Assembly (NCBI GenBank): GCA_016235815.1
Contig: JACRIM010000052.1
Location: forward strand, 1-64,000
Direction of reading: 5' to 3'
From: Planctomycetota bacterium
GTDB lineage: Bacteria; Planctomycetota; Phycisphaerae; UBA1845; UTPLA1
DNA: 64,000 nucleotides
Part shown: positions 35,635 to 44,121 of the stretch, in pieces
Layout of the letters: the number at the start of each line of letters is the position of its first letter
Position numbering within the stretch: the stretch's first letter is position 1
Translations under genes and position numbers: made by a program
Notes under the pieces: generated by a model
What the model saw: the letters and a program-made list of their open reading frames with translations, nothing else
Database searches by the model: none
Told to the model about the DNA's origin: nothing

Positions 35635-36339
35635 ATGTCCACGTTAGATATACATTTCATTGCGATAAAGTCCGCGATTCCGAAATCGACGATTGCTCAA
35701 TTGAGTGATTCCGGCGGCGAGATATTTGAGTACGCGTCGGTGGAGGAGTTCACGGTACGACCTCGTGTCGCGAACATTGTTTGCGCGATACTTGAACTTA
35801 AACTCAGCGTCAAAAATAGCTTGGCTTGCTTGAGCGGGCTTGTCGGAGTGCCGAACGCCCTGGAACTTATCATCGCGACCGACCAAGCCGGTTGCGCAGA
35901 CATCATGGCCGCAATAGACGCGGGGGTATCCGGCGTCGTCAGCACCCCGCTACAGCATGAATTGCTGATTGGTCGTATCAGAATTGCCCAAAACCGCGCT
36001 GCTCAGAGAAACTACGATCGTGATCGATGCCTGTCCGCTCAACGAATGATCGATACACTGACACCGCGCGAGTTGGAAATCGCTCAGATGATCTACGATG
36101 GGGCCAGCTCCAAGCAAATCTCCGCTTCCCTTGAAATCAGTGTCCGAACCGTCGACGGACATCGCGCTCACGTACTGCGCAAGCTCAGTACCGATAGCGC
36201 TGCCGGGATCATCAAGTGCCTGATTTGGGCGAAGTTCACGGCCCGGTGCGACTGGTGTCGCGAACACAGCGCCAAGCCGGGCGCGTGGGATCGACCAATG
36301 AAAGCACGTGCGATGACCACAGTCGGAGTTCGCCATTGA
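35635..36339 (+). CDS. LuxR-type regulator with degenerate receiver
   Basis: A 234-residue protein; the ATG at 35635 has GTGGAG seven bases before it. The C-terminal HTH (about 140-205) is a good LuxR/FixJ domain: TLTPRELEIAQMIYDGASSK followed by ISASLEISVRTVDGHRAHVL. The N-terminal 130 residues resemble a receiver fold, but the acidic pair at the start and a phospho-acceptor Asp in the usual LLD-xxMPxxDG context are absent. It is probably not controlled by phosphorylation. It has more AT-rich codons than its neighbours. No kinase is adjacent on this strand. Confidence 0.85.
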   Translation: MSTLDIHFIAIKSAIPKSTIAQLSDSGGEIFEYASVEEFTVRPRVANIVCAILELKLSVKNSLACLSGLVGVPNALELIIATDQAGCADIMAAIDAGVSGVVSTPLQHELLIGRIRIAQNRAAQRNYDRDRCLSAQRMIDTLTPRELEIAQMIYDGASSKQISASLEISVRTVDGHRAHVLRKLSTDSAAGIIKCLIWAKFTARCDWCREHSAKPGAWDRPMKARAMTTVGVRH

Positions 36340-36553
36340 GGCGAGGTAGGGCCGTTCGAGGATTCCCAGGCAAATGCTTCCGTTGCCCGACCGTGCGATT
36401 CACGCGCGTACGGGGAATTGATCTTCCCCGCATGCGAGCGATACACAATCGGTTCGTAGCACAAAAACTTGTACGCCGGCTTGCGATTTCGAATCGCCGA
36501 GTCCCCGTGGGTTCGTCAATATTCCATCGGGTTTCAACGTGTTGCAAGGCCGA

Positions 36554-39500
36554 TCATTGCGTTGCGGCCAGTGGCGAGCATGAATCCAACGCGTTGTCCG
36601 AAACAAGATGGAATGCACCAAACCGAAGCGCCAGCGTGGGCAGGACGAGAAGGTTGAGTAACGTCGACGTGGCCAATCCGCCAAGAATGACGATGGCCAT
36701 GGGGCCTTCGATTTCGCGACCGGCCTCACCGCTGCCCAGCGCAATGGGTAAGAGCCCCAACGCCGTGACAATTGCCGTCATGAGCACGGGGACGATTCGT
36801 TCGGTAGCGCCCCGAATGGCTGTTTCAAGACACCAGATGCGCCCTTCGGATCGAACCAGATGGTCGAAGTGCGAGATCATCATGATGGAGTTTCGCGTCG
36901 TGATGCCGAAGAGTGTGACAAAGCCGACGAGCGAACCGACGGAGAGCGAGCCGCCCGTCATAAAGACGGCCAAAATCCCGCCGACCATGGCGAAGGGCAG
37001 ATTGACCAGCACGAGCATCAGGTTGCGGAAGTTGCCAAAGACCATGCCCAGCAGCAGGACGATGCCGACGCCTGCAAGCGTTGAATGCATGAGCAACTCC
37101 GTGCGCGCGGTGCGGCGCTCTTCCTCGGCGCCGCTGAAAACGGCGTAATAACCGGTGGGCAGCTTGACGTGATCGGCGATTTTCGCCTTGGCCTCGGCGA
37201 CGACGTCGTTCAAATCGCGACCTTCGATATTGCAGGTGATGGCCTGTCGGCGGCGTGCGCCCTCGTGAGACACGGTATAGCGGCCGTTCTTGGGATAGAT
37301 GTCGGCCAGCTCACGAAGCGGAATTCGGACGCCTTGATCGTTGTGGATCATCAGGCTGCCGATGGATTCGGGGTCCTGCCTCGATGCCGCATCGAGAATG
37401 ACGGCAATGTCGAACACCCGATTGCCTTCATAGACTTGGCCCGCCGTCGTGCCCTGAAATGCCGTTTGGATGGTGTCGAGCGCGTCGGCCGGCTTCATGC
37501 CGAATTGAATCAGACGATCGGGTCGAAGGTGAACGATCATTTGCGGAAGGACCGGCATGCCCGGGACCTGGACATCGACCGCGCCGGAGACCTCTGAAAG
37601 TACACGGGCGACGTCACGGGCCTTGTCATCGAGTGTATCGAGATCGTCGCCATACAGCGCGACCACAAACTCGGCCGTTTCGCCGGAGATGGATTCTTCA
37701 ATGCGTTCAGTCAGAAATGCCTTGATGCCGAAAAAGGCGCCGGGAAATTTGCTGAGCGTCTCCCGAATCTGCGACTGCACCTCTTCCTCTTCCTCGCCGC
37801 TTATTCTTTCCAACTCGACGTGATACTCGCAGAGGTGGGGTCCCCAGGGATCCTCACCCAATTCGGCCCGGCCGATTTGCTGCTCGACCGTGGCGATGTG
37901 CGGGATTTTCAGAAGTTCCTCGGTCACCCGGCTGCCCAGTCGGCGCATTTCCGCCAGGCCGGTCCCTGGGGCAACGGCCATGTGGACGACGAAATGGCCC
38001 TCGCGGAACTCCGGCAGAAACTCGCCGCCGAAGAAGGGAATCATCGAGGCCGCGGCAATACAAAGAATCACGGCGCCGACGATGAGACGCCCCGGGCGCG
38101 TGCTCCACCGTTGCAGGAGGCGGGCGTAATGATCCTTGATTCGCACGAGGATGGCAGGTTCGTGCCACGTGGTCGGCTTCTTGGCCAGGAGCACGGCGCT
38201 CAGGGCGGGCGTGACGGTCAGCGCGACCAGCAGTGACGCCATGACGGCGAGGATGTACGCGATCGCCAGCGGGGCGAAGAGGCGCCCGCCGATACCCGAC
38301 ATGGTGAGCACCGGCAGGAAGACGAGTGCGACCACAAACGTGGCATAGACCACGGCGCTGCGTACTTCCAATGAGGCGTCGAGCACGACGCGGAGGCTGT
38401 GGATGGGCGATCCGGCGGACCAGTTCTCGCGCAGGCGGCGGAAGATGTTTTCGACGTCGATGATCGCATCGTCCACGACTTCGCCGATGGCGATGGCCAG
38501 ACCGCCGAGCGTAATGGTGTTGATGGTGACGCCAAACCAGTTCAACACGGCGACGGCCGTCAGCAGTGATAGCGGAATGGCGGTGAGCGAGATAAAACCG
38601 GTACGCAAATTATAGAGAAACAGAAAGAGAACGACGCCGACCAGCACACCGCCAAGCAGGAGGGAGCTTTTCATGTTGTGCATGGCGTTTTCGATGAAGT
38701 TCGCGGCGCGGAACATCCTCGGGTACACCTTGATTTCGTTTGCGTCGAGAATTGGCTTTAGTTCATCAAGTGCTCCCTCAACGGCGGTGGTGGCTTCGAG
38801 CGTGTTCGCGCCAAATTGGCTGAGCAGGGTGAGCAATACGCCGTTTCGCCCCTGCACAAGACAGTCGCCGAATTTCGGCTCTGGCGCATCGACGACGTGG
38901 GCCACGTCGCGTAGCCGTACCGATCCCGAGTCGCTGGACCGCACGACAACCTGACCGAGCTGCTCGGCGGTGATGGATTGCCCCTCGCTCTGGATCACCA
39001 CGCGCTGGCCCGCCGTCTCGATGAATCCAGCGCCGCGCACCGCCGACGCGGTGCGCGCGGCCGAAAGCACTTCAGTCAATGAAAGGTGAAACGCAATCAA
39101 CCGTTCCGGCTGAACCTGAATCTGGAGCTGCCGAACGTCGCCGCCGAACACGTTGACCTTTGCAACCCCCGGCGCGGCGAGCAAACGTGGTCGAATGGTC
39201 CAGTCGGCCAGCGTTCGCAGTTCCATCGGCGACATCTTGTCGGTAACGAGGCCGATTTTGATGAGGTCCATTGTGGCCGACGTGAGGGGCGTCATGCGCG
39301 GGGATTTGACTCCGACCGGAAGACGCTCGGTGGTCTGGGCAAGAAGTTCGGAAAGAAGTTGCCTGGCGAGGAACACATCGCTTCCGGACTGAAAGACCAC
39401 TGTAATTACGGAAAGGCCCTGAATGGATTGTGAGCGAATTGCTTCCAAATGGCCCACGCCATTGACGGCGTTCTCAATCGGCTGCGTGACGAGGACCTCC

Positions 39501-39682
39501 ACCTGTTCGGCCGAGAGGCCCGGCGCCTCGGTTTGGATCGTGACCTGTGGCGGAAGGAACTCCGGAAAGACATCGAGTTTGCTGCGCGATGCGACGAAGG
39601 CTCCATACCCGAGCGAAAGACATGCCAGTGCAATGACAATGGCACGATGCCGAACCGAAAACGTAACGAGACCGGTCAGCAT
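36554..39682 (-). CDS. Heavy-metal-type RND efflux pump, inner membrane subunit (CusA/CzcA family)
   Basis: A 1042-residue RND permease of normal length with twelve expected helices and two large periplasmic loops. Signature stretches include [20 protein letters not shown], the membrane acidic motif [20 protein letters not shown] in helix 4, and [17 protein letters not shown] near the end. This HME subclass exports metal cations (Cu, Ag, Zn, Co, Cd) by proton antiport together with an adaptor and an outer-membrane channel. The metal cannot be read with confidence; a CusR-box-like site upstream of the operon hints at copper or silver. Its start overlaps the adaptor stop by one base. Confidence 0.93.
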   Translation of the reverse strand: MLTGLVTFSVRHRAIVIALACLSLGYGAFVASRSKLDVFPEFLPPQVTIQTEAPGLSAEQVEVLVTQPIENAVNGVGHLEAIRSQSIQGLSVITVVFQSGSDVFLARQLLSELLAQTTERLPVGVKSPRMTPLTSATMDLIKIGLVTDKMSPMELRTLADWTIRPRLLAAPGVAKVNVFGGDVRQLQIQVQPERLIAFHLSLTEVLSAARTASAVRGAGFIETAGQRVVIQSEGQSITAEQLGQVVVRSSDSGSVRLRDVAHVVDAPEPKFGDCLVQGRNGVLLTLLSQFGANTLEATTAVEGALDELKPILDANEIKVYPRMFRAANFIENAMHNMKSSLLLGGVLVGVVLFLFLYNLRTGFISLTAIPLSLLTAVAVLNWFGVTINTITLGGLAIAIGEVVDDAIIDVENIFRRLRENWSAGSPIHSLRVVLDASLEVRSAVVYATFVVALVFLPVLTMSGIGGRLFAPLAIAYILAVMASLLVALTVTPALSAVLLAKKPTTWHEPAILVRIKDHYARLLQRWSTRPGRLIVGAVILCIAAASMIPFFGGEFLPEFREGHFVVHMAVAPGTGLAEMRRLGSRVTEELLKIPHIATVEQQIGRAELGEDPWGPHLCEYHVELERISGEEEEEVQSQIRETLSKFPGAFFGIKAFLTERIEESISGETAEFVVALYGDDLDTLDDKARDVARVLSEVSGAVDVQVPGMPVLPQMIVHLRPDRLIQFGMKPADALDTIQTAFQGTTAGQVYEGNRVFDIAVILDAASRQDPESIGSLMIHNDQGVRIPLRELADIYPKNGRYTVSHEGARRRQAITCNIEGRDLNDVVAEAKAKIADHVKLPTGYYAVFSGAEEERRTARTELLMHSTLAGVGIVLLLGMVFGNFRNLMLVLVNLPFAMVGGILAVFMTGGSLSVGSLVGFVTLFGITTRNSIMMISHFDHLVRSEGRIWCLETAIRGATERIVPVLMTAIVTALGLLPIALGSGEAGREIEGPMAIVILGGLATSTLLNLLVLPTLALRFGAFHLVSDNALDSCSPLAATQ

Positions 39683-40974
39683 TACTCGGCTTCCGATTCA
39701 AACTGAGATTTAAGTTCTTCGGACAGCAGAATCTGTGCGCCGGCAGTGACAACGCGATCATTCGGTTGAAAGCCCTTGTCGACAAACCAGCCTTCCGGGG
39801 TAGGCTCGTTCAGGGGTGCTTCCTTTCGGATAAAACCGTCCCCCGTGCTTTGCACATACACCCATGCAGCACCGCCAAACCTCACGATCGCATCACGCGG
39901 GATTGTCACGCCGTTTCGCACGTCCGTCGTTCGAGGGATAAAGGCCTGCACCGCCATTCCCGGACGCAACGTGCGTTCGCCAGGGGTTACGCGCAGGATG
40001 AGACCCTGCCCGCGCGTCTTCAGATCGACGTCAGGAGCAACGCCCACGAATTCCGCCGCGAGGGCGTTTTCTTCATCGCCCAAAATCGCAAGTCGGCAAG
40101 GCTGCGACTCATTGCCCGCCGGTAAGCGCATGGCGACCGGCTCGATGTACTGACCGGCGGGAAGCTCGACGCGAGCAAGCAATTTATCGAAGCGTTGAAC
40201 CCGCATGAGTGCCTGGCCGCTCTCAACGGACTCGCCGGGTTCGGCAAGCACGTCCGCCACATCGCCGCCGCCTTCGATTGCGAGCGGTAGCGGGCGGCTG
40301 GTGCCGGAGGCTTCGGTGAGGGAGGCCTCAAGCATTTGGACGTTTTCCCTCGCCGAGTCGAGGCGGGCTTCCCAGGCTTTGACTTTTGCCTCAACTTCTT
40401 CAAGCGTGCGATCGGACACGATCTTGTTTTCCGTGTTGAGGCGTTTCTTATTCTCGAAGGACGCGCGGGCGGCGAGAAGCTCGGCCTCATCCTCCTTGAC
40501 GTCCGCCTTCGCCGTGGAGAGTCTCGCCATCAAATCGACACGATCCATCGGGCCGAACCTGGGAGAAATCAATCCGACCACCTCGGCATTCGCGATGTGC
40601 TCTCCGACGTTTGGCCAATTGCGATTCGGTGCGGCATGAAGGGTCCCGGTCAGGGGCGCGCGCAGGGTATGGCGGCATGAGGGGTCTTCCTGCAAGGCGC
40701 CGATTGCGATCATGTGTGGTCGCAGGGTGACCGCGGAAAGTGCAGTGGTTTTTAGGGCGATTCGCTCCTGCGTTGCAAGGTCCAGTGTGATAAGGATTGT
40801 TCCATCGGGCGATCGTTTGACACTGGACGGCGCGTGAATGGATTCTTCCGCCTCTTTCTCATGCTCGGCTTCGCTTTGACCAGCGCGGAACCCCCAAAGT
40901 CCCAACGCGGCGAGGACCGCGACAAAAACGAATCCCAAGACATAGTTGATTGACCGAGTCATTTCGACGCTCAA
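39682..40974 (-). CDS. RND periplasmic adaptor (CusB/HlyD family)
   Basis: A 430-residue membrane-fusion protein with an N-terminal signal or anchor helix (SINYVLGFVFVAVLAALGLW), a lipoyl-like beta domain (APLTGTLHAAPNRNWPNVGE), a long alpha-helical hairpin (about 130-215) and the beta-barrel and membrane-proximal domains (ILRVTPGERTLRPGMAVQAF, VVTAGAQILLSEELKSQFES). It links the pump to the outer-membrane channel. No obvious methionine-rich copper site is seen at the N-terminus, though histidines occur (AEHEKEAEESIHA). The neighbouring genes make the tripartite system complete. Confidence 0.92.
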   Translation of the reverse strand: MSVEMTRSINYVLGFVFVAVLAALGLWGFRAGQSEAEHEKEAEESIHAPSSVKRSPDGTILITLDLATQERIALKTTALSAVTLRPHMIAIGALQEDPSCRHTLRAPLTGTLHAAPNRNWPNVGEHIANAEVVGLISPRFGPMDRVDLMARLSTAKADVKEDEAELLAARASFENKKRLNTENKIVSDRTLEEVEAKVKAWEARLDSARENVQMLEASLTEASGTSRPLPLAIEGGGDVADVLAEPGESVESGQALMRVQRFDKLLARVELPAGQYIEPVAMRLPAGNESQPCRLAILGDEENALAAEFVGVAPDVDLKTRGQGLILRVTPGERTLRPGMAVQAFIPRTTDVRNGVTIPRDAIVRFGGAAWVYVQSTGDGFIRKEAPLNEPTPEGWFVDKGFQPNDRVVTAGAQILLSEELKSQFESEAE

Positions 40975-41007
40975 TTCGGGAACGGAGCGAACCGTGGCTC
41001 CATTGGT

Positions 41008-41106
41008 TCAGAACAAGAATGCGGCGAGGAGTTGCCGCAGGAAGTCGGTGACGAAGGCAATCAACGTCATAACGAACGCGCTCAGTGGATCAAACGTCGT
41101 GTTCAT
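41008..41106 (-). CDS. Small 32-residue hydrophobic protein within the RND operon
   Basis: Read on the minus strand, an ATG at 41106 preceded by AGGGAG opens 32 codons to a TGA at 41008-41010. It begins MNTTFDPLSA and continues with a helix such as FVMTLIAFVTDFLRQLL, then ends AAFLF, giving one membrane helix. It lies exactly between the TolC-like gene (26 bases downstream of its stop) and the adaptor start (33 bases). Tiny membrane proteins such as AcrZ are known to bind RND pumps; a similar role is inferred from position and shape only. Confidence 0.6.
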   Translation of the reverse strand: MNTTFDPLSAFVMTLIAFVTDFLRQLLAAFLF

Positions 41107-41131
41107 TGTGGTCCTGCTCCCTCGGTATCGT

Positions 41132-42655
41132 TCATTGTCCGGCTTGTGGGGTGGCGACCGGTTGCGTGGTCGGCGTCATCACCACCGGCAGTCGTCCGCC
41201 CTCGATACGCTGCAGTTCCGTCATCGCGATTGCGTAATCGCGGCGTACGTTGTTGTCAGCCAGCCGCTGGCTGATCATGAATCGCTGTGCATCGATAAGG
41301 GCCACGATACTCTGTTCGCCGGCCTTATAGGCTCGCATCGCTACTTCGACGTTTTGCCGGGCCTGCGGAATCGTCGTTTCTTCATAGTATTGAACAAGCT
41401 CACCGGCGGCCCGAAGCACGGCCGTCGCTTCCTGCACCTGTCGAGCGATGGTATCCAGCAATTCTTCGTAGGACTTTTTCTTCTCCACGAGTTGATACTG
41501 TGCTTTTGCGATCTGGGCCTGGTTCTGATCCCAAATCGGAACCTTGACGGTAAGCGTCGGGCCGAAAAGAGAATCAATGATCTGGCGACGTTCGAGGTCA
41601 CGCTGGCCCTTGGTCTGTATTTCCGGTGCGGTCAGGGTTCCGGCTCGCGTCGACGCACGGGCGGTGTCAGCAAGAACCTGGCGACCAGGAAGCGCGCGGC
41701 GCTCGGTTCGTTCCAACTCGGCTCCGACGGTTACGCTGGAGAACACATTGAGAAGTTGCCTGCGTACCTCCGCATCGGCCTGTCGAACAGCGAACTCGGC
41801 CGCTCTCGCATCGAGGCGCTCGTCAAGTGCGAATTGAAGATAGGAGTCGTCGTCGGCGACCACGTGACGCGGCAGATCCAGCGAGCCAGACAGGTTCCAC
41901 GCGGCGTTCAATCGCGATAGCCCCATTTCCTTGGCCAAGGCTGCCTTTTCGGTTTGCAAATCGCGCTGAATGGTGATGCGGTTGATGCGCACCTCGATGA
42001 GGCTGGCCCGTACCAGATTAACATCCAACTGGCTCGTTTCTCCCGCCTTGAAGCGATCCTCCGCAAGCTTGAGGGACCGATCCACCAAGGTCATGTTTTC
42101 ACGGGTAATCTCCTCCGCGCGTTGCAGCGCGAGAAGGCGATAGCACGCTTGGCGCGTGGAGGCGGCGAGGTTCACTCCGCTCTGAACGACCTCCATGACC
42201 GTCTGCTCAAGTTGCGCCCGGGCAACAGCCTTGCGAACCGGAATCTGCCAGAGATCGACGAGTTCCTGGCCGAAATTAAACGTAAGGTTGGAGCGGCCGC
42301 CCCCTTCCGGAAACCGTGCCATAAAGCCGAACGTCGGATTGGACAGAAGGCCGGACTGCACGACATCGGCGCTGGAGGCGCCGATTCGCGCGAAGAGCGC
42401 CTGAAAGCCGCGATTGCGCAGCAAAGCGATTCGAACAGCGTCGTCGACCGTCAGTCCATCGGAAAGAAGCGCGGTTACTTTATCATCCACAAAGGCATCC
42501 GCTGCGGGATCGTAGGCCTCGTCGAGGTTGTTTCGTTCCTTTAAAGCGGCGGCGGTTCGTTGGTAGTCCGGCTCTGGGTGAACTTTGGCGCAGCCAACGA
42601 GTAGGCATGGCACCGTCAACAAAGCACATCCGCGGATCGTATGAAATGGACTCAT
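41132..42655 (-). CDS. TolC/CusC-like outer-membrane efflux lipoprotein
   Basis: About 507 residues from the ATG at 42655, chosen because it directly starts a lipoprotein signal (MSPFHTIRGCALLTVPCLL then VGC, lipobox Cys near residue 22); the ATG at 42769 overlaps the upstream gene and adds 38 residues. Two outer-membrane efflux protein repeats follow, rich in long helices (NFGQELVDLWQIPVRKAVAR, LVEKKKSYEELLDTIARQ). It forms the trimeric exit duct for the RND pump. The C-terminus is proline/threonine-rich. It belongs to the minus-strand metal efflux operon. Confidence 0.9.
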   Translation of the reverse strand: MSPFHTIRGCALLTVPCLLVGCAKVHPEPDYQRTAAALKERNNLDEAYDPAADAFVDDKVTALLSDGLTVDDAVRIALLRNRGFQALFARIGASSADVVQSGLLSNPTFGFMARFPEGGGRSNLTFNFGQELVDLWQIPVRKAVARAQLEQTVMEVVQSGVNLAASTRQACYRLLALQRAEEITRENMTLVDRSLKLAEDRFKAGETSQLDVNLVRASLIEVRINRITIQRDLQTEKAALAKEMGLSRLNAAWNLSGSLDLPRHVVADDDSYLQFALDERLDARAAEFAVRQADAEVRRQLLNVFSSVTVGAELERTERRALPGRQVLADTARASTRAGTLTAPEIQTKGQRDLERRQIIDSLFGPTLTVKVPIWDQNQAQIAKAQYQLVEKKKSYEELLDTIARQVQEATAVLRAAGELVQYYEETTIPQARQNVEVAMRAYKAGEQSIVALIDAQRFMISQRLADNNVRRDYAIAMTELQRIEGGRLPVVMTPTTQPVATPQAGQ

Positions 42656-42765
42656 GCGGCGAATTGTCGGCAGAATGAGCATAATGGGAAAGGGCCCACG
42701 ATGGTGGGAAGGAATATTACGAATCGGCCATCCGCGGCTGATCGGCGACGAGGCGATGCGAATTC

Positions 42766-43734
42766 TCAAAAGGAATACATGATTCGGATCCCTGCGCCAA
42801 AATTGGGAGTTTCTTCGTTGTCATCCAGGCCGATCAGAATGCCGGGGCCGATCGTGAGGTGCTCGGCAACATGCCATTCCGATGATAATTCCAGCGCATT
42901 GACGTTGGCATGGCTGTCTTCTTCGCTTGATTGGTGGAAGTAGTCGCCGATGAGGGCGAAGTCGTCGCGGAGCCGCCACTTGTAGCCGGTGCGAAATCCC
43001 CACTGGAAGTGTCGAACGTCTTCAACGTTATTACCATTGGCCGTCGTGACGAATCCGTTTAGGTACATCGTCCCGGGGCCAATGTCCTTGGCCACAATGC
43101 CGGTGAGCGTACCGTCCAAACCCGAGGATTCATATCCCGTGGGGAGTCGAACCTCGGCATAGGTCGCCAGCGTGGGCATCGCGCCGTCTTCCTTCACCTA
43201 CCGTTGCTGCCAGCCGAGTTCGATATCACCGTTACCCTGAACGCCGCCCAGCCCCATTTCGAGTGGGACACCCAGCGTTAGTTGCATGTTTCGGAGGAAG
43301 TCGGTCCCGTCCGGGTTGTACTGTAGTTCGCCTCTCCACAACGCAGGATCATGTGAACCCGACGTCGTAAGCCAGCCAAACTCCAACTGCAATTCAAATG
43401 TTCCAGGGTCTCCTGGCTGGCCGTCCTCAAGGGAGCAGTAGGAGTCCACGGATTGCCGGGCGGTCACAGGGTCTTCCGTCAGGCGGCTCTTTGTTTCGCT
43501 TGTCGACGAGGCTTTCTCGTCGGTGGTTTGAGCCGATTGTCGACTCGGACTGCGCGAATCGTCCGCCTGGACGAGCTGCATGGGTTGAGCATCATTCGCA
43601 TAACCACGGACTGCCCGGGTTTGATTTCCCTTCGCAGGGTAGCCGTCTCGAGGATATTGCGACTGCGCGACGGCCACACCGGCAAAAAGAAAAAAAGCAG
43701 CAACTGTGAAAAACCGTGATTCCGAACCAAACAT
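42766..43734 (-). pseudogene. Porin-like (MetA-degradation type) protein interrupted by an in-frame TAG
   Basis: One continuous minus-strand frame runs from the ATG at 43734 (AAGGAC before it; signal peptide FFTVAAFFLFAGVAVAQSQ) to the stop at 42766, except for a single TAG at 43198-43200. Before the stop the protein reads GNGDIELGWQQR and after it VKEDGAMPTLATYAEVRLP, which join smoothly in homologous barrels. A TTG-to-TAG change is the simplest cause. The product would be an outer-membrane barrel ending in the typical aromatic residue (IRIMYSF). It is the first gene of the RND operon. It could be a recent nonsense mutation, a sequencing error or readthrough; the downstream half might restart at the GTG right after the TAG. 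Confidence 0.8.
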
Positions 43735-43816
43735 AGATTTGTCCTTTATGGAGACGGCTGGAATTCGCTCGCTTTCGGAATTAACATCGGATTCCATGTG
43801 CCGCTCCAAGTACGGT

Positions 43817-43845
43817 ACGATAATTGACCTTCGGCTGGCGTCCAA
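43817..43845 (-). promoter_or_regulatory. Sigma-70-like promoter for the RND operon
   Basis: On the minus strand TTGGAC (43845-43840) and TATCGT (43822-43817) are separated by exactly 17 bases. Transcription would begin near 43810, giving a leader of about 76 bases to the ATG at 43734. Each hexamer has two or three mismatches to consensus, as expected for an activator-dependent promoter. Confidence 0.45.
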
Positions 43846-43854
43846 TCCTGAATT

Positions 43855-43876
43855 TGTATTACAAATTTGTCATTTT
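43855..43876. promoter_or_regulatory. CusR-box-like operator upstream of the RND operon
   Basis: The E. coli CusR/PcoR box is AAAATGACAA-NN-TTGTCATTTT. Here the right half TTGTCATTTT (43867-43876) matches 10 of 10 and the left half TGTATTACAA (43855-43864) 6 of 10, with the correct two-base spacer. It ends ten bases before the -35 hexamer at 43845-43840, a normal activator position. No cusRS pair is in the window. The AT-rich match could be chance, but the placement is apt. Confidence 0.45.
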
Positions 43877-44121
43877 CAAACGTTTTTGGCGGGTCGGCCG
43901 TGAATGGTTTAGGCCAGTCTGTGTCAAAATGGGCGATGTTTCAGGAACATGCACATGTGGTAAGAGCGGATTTCGGATACGACATGTCTTCGTAACAGCC
44001 GCCGGCCGTTTTTCCAAATGAGCGAAAATCATCGGACCGCGCGGGTGAGGCACCCGCTTCATGCCCAAATGGCCCGATTTTGACACACGCTCGAGGCGGA
44101 CTCTGCCAACCCGCATTGCCC

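Larger units (their letters stand above)
43735..44121. other. Intergenic region with the RND operon promoter
   Basis: This stretch lies between the RND operon start and the PhoD stop. It contains the CusR-box-like site and sigma-70-like promoter listed separately. A strong small hairpin, GCGGGTG-AGG-CACCCGC (44041-44057), lies about 65 bases past the PhoD stop and could help end PhoD transcription, although no T-run follows it. No gene is supported. Confidence 0.55.

Noticed and set aside
35079-35660. 193-residue minus-strand ORF across the RedB/LuxR intergenic region
   Set aside because: No domain, overlaps the regulatory repeats and the RedB-like start region; judged spurious.
40946-41920. 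324-residue plus-strand ORF opposite the TolC-like gene
   Set aside because: Shadow frame; the minus-strand operon is continuous and homologous.
43198-43200. Pyrrolysine or programmed recoding at the TAG
   Set aside because: No supporting element is visible and the protein type has no need for it; a simple nonsense change is likelier.
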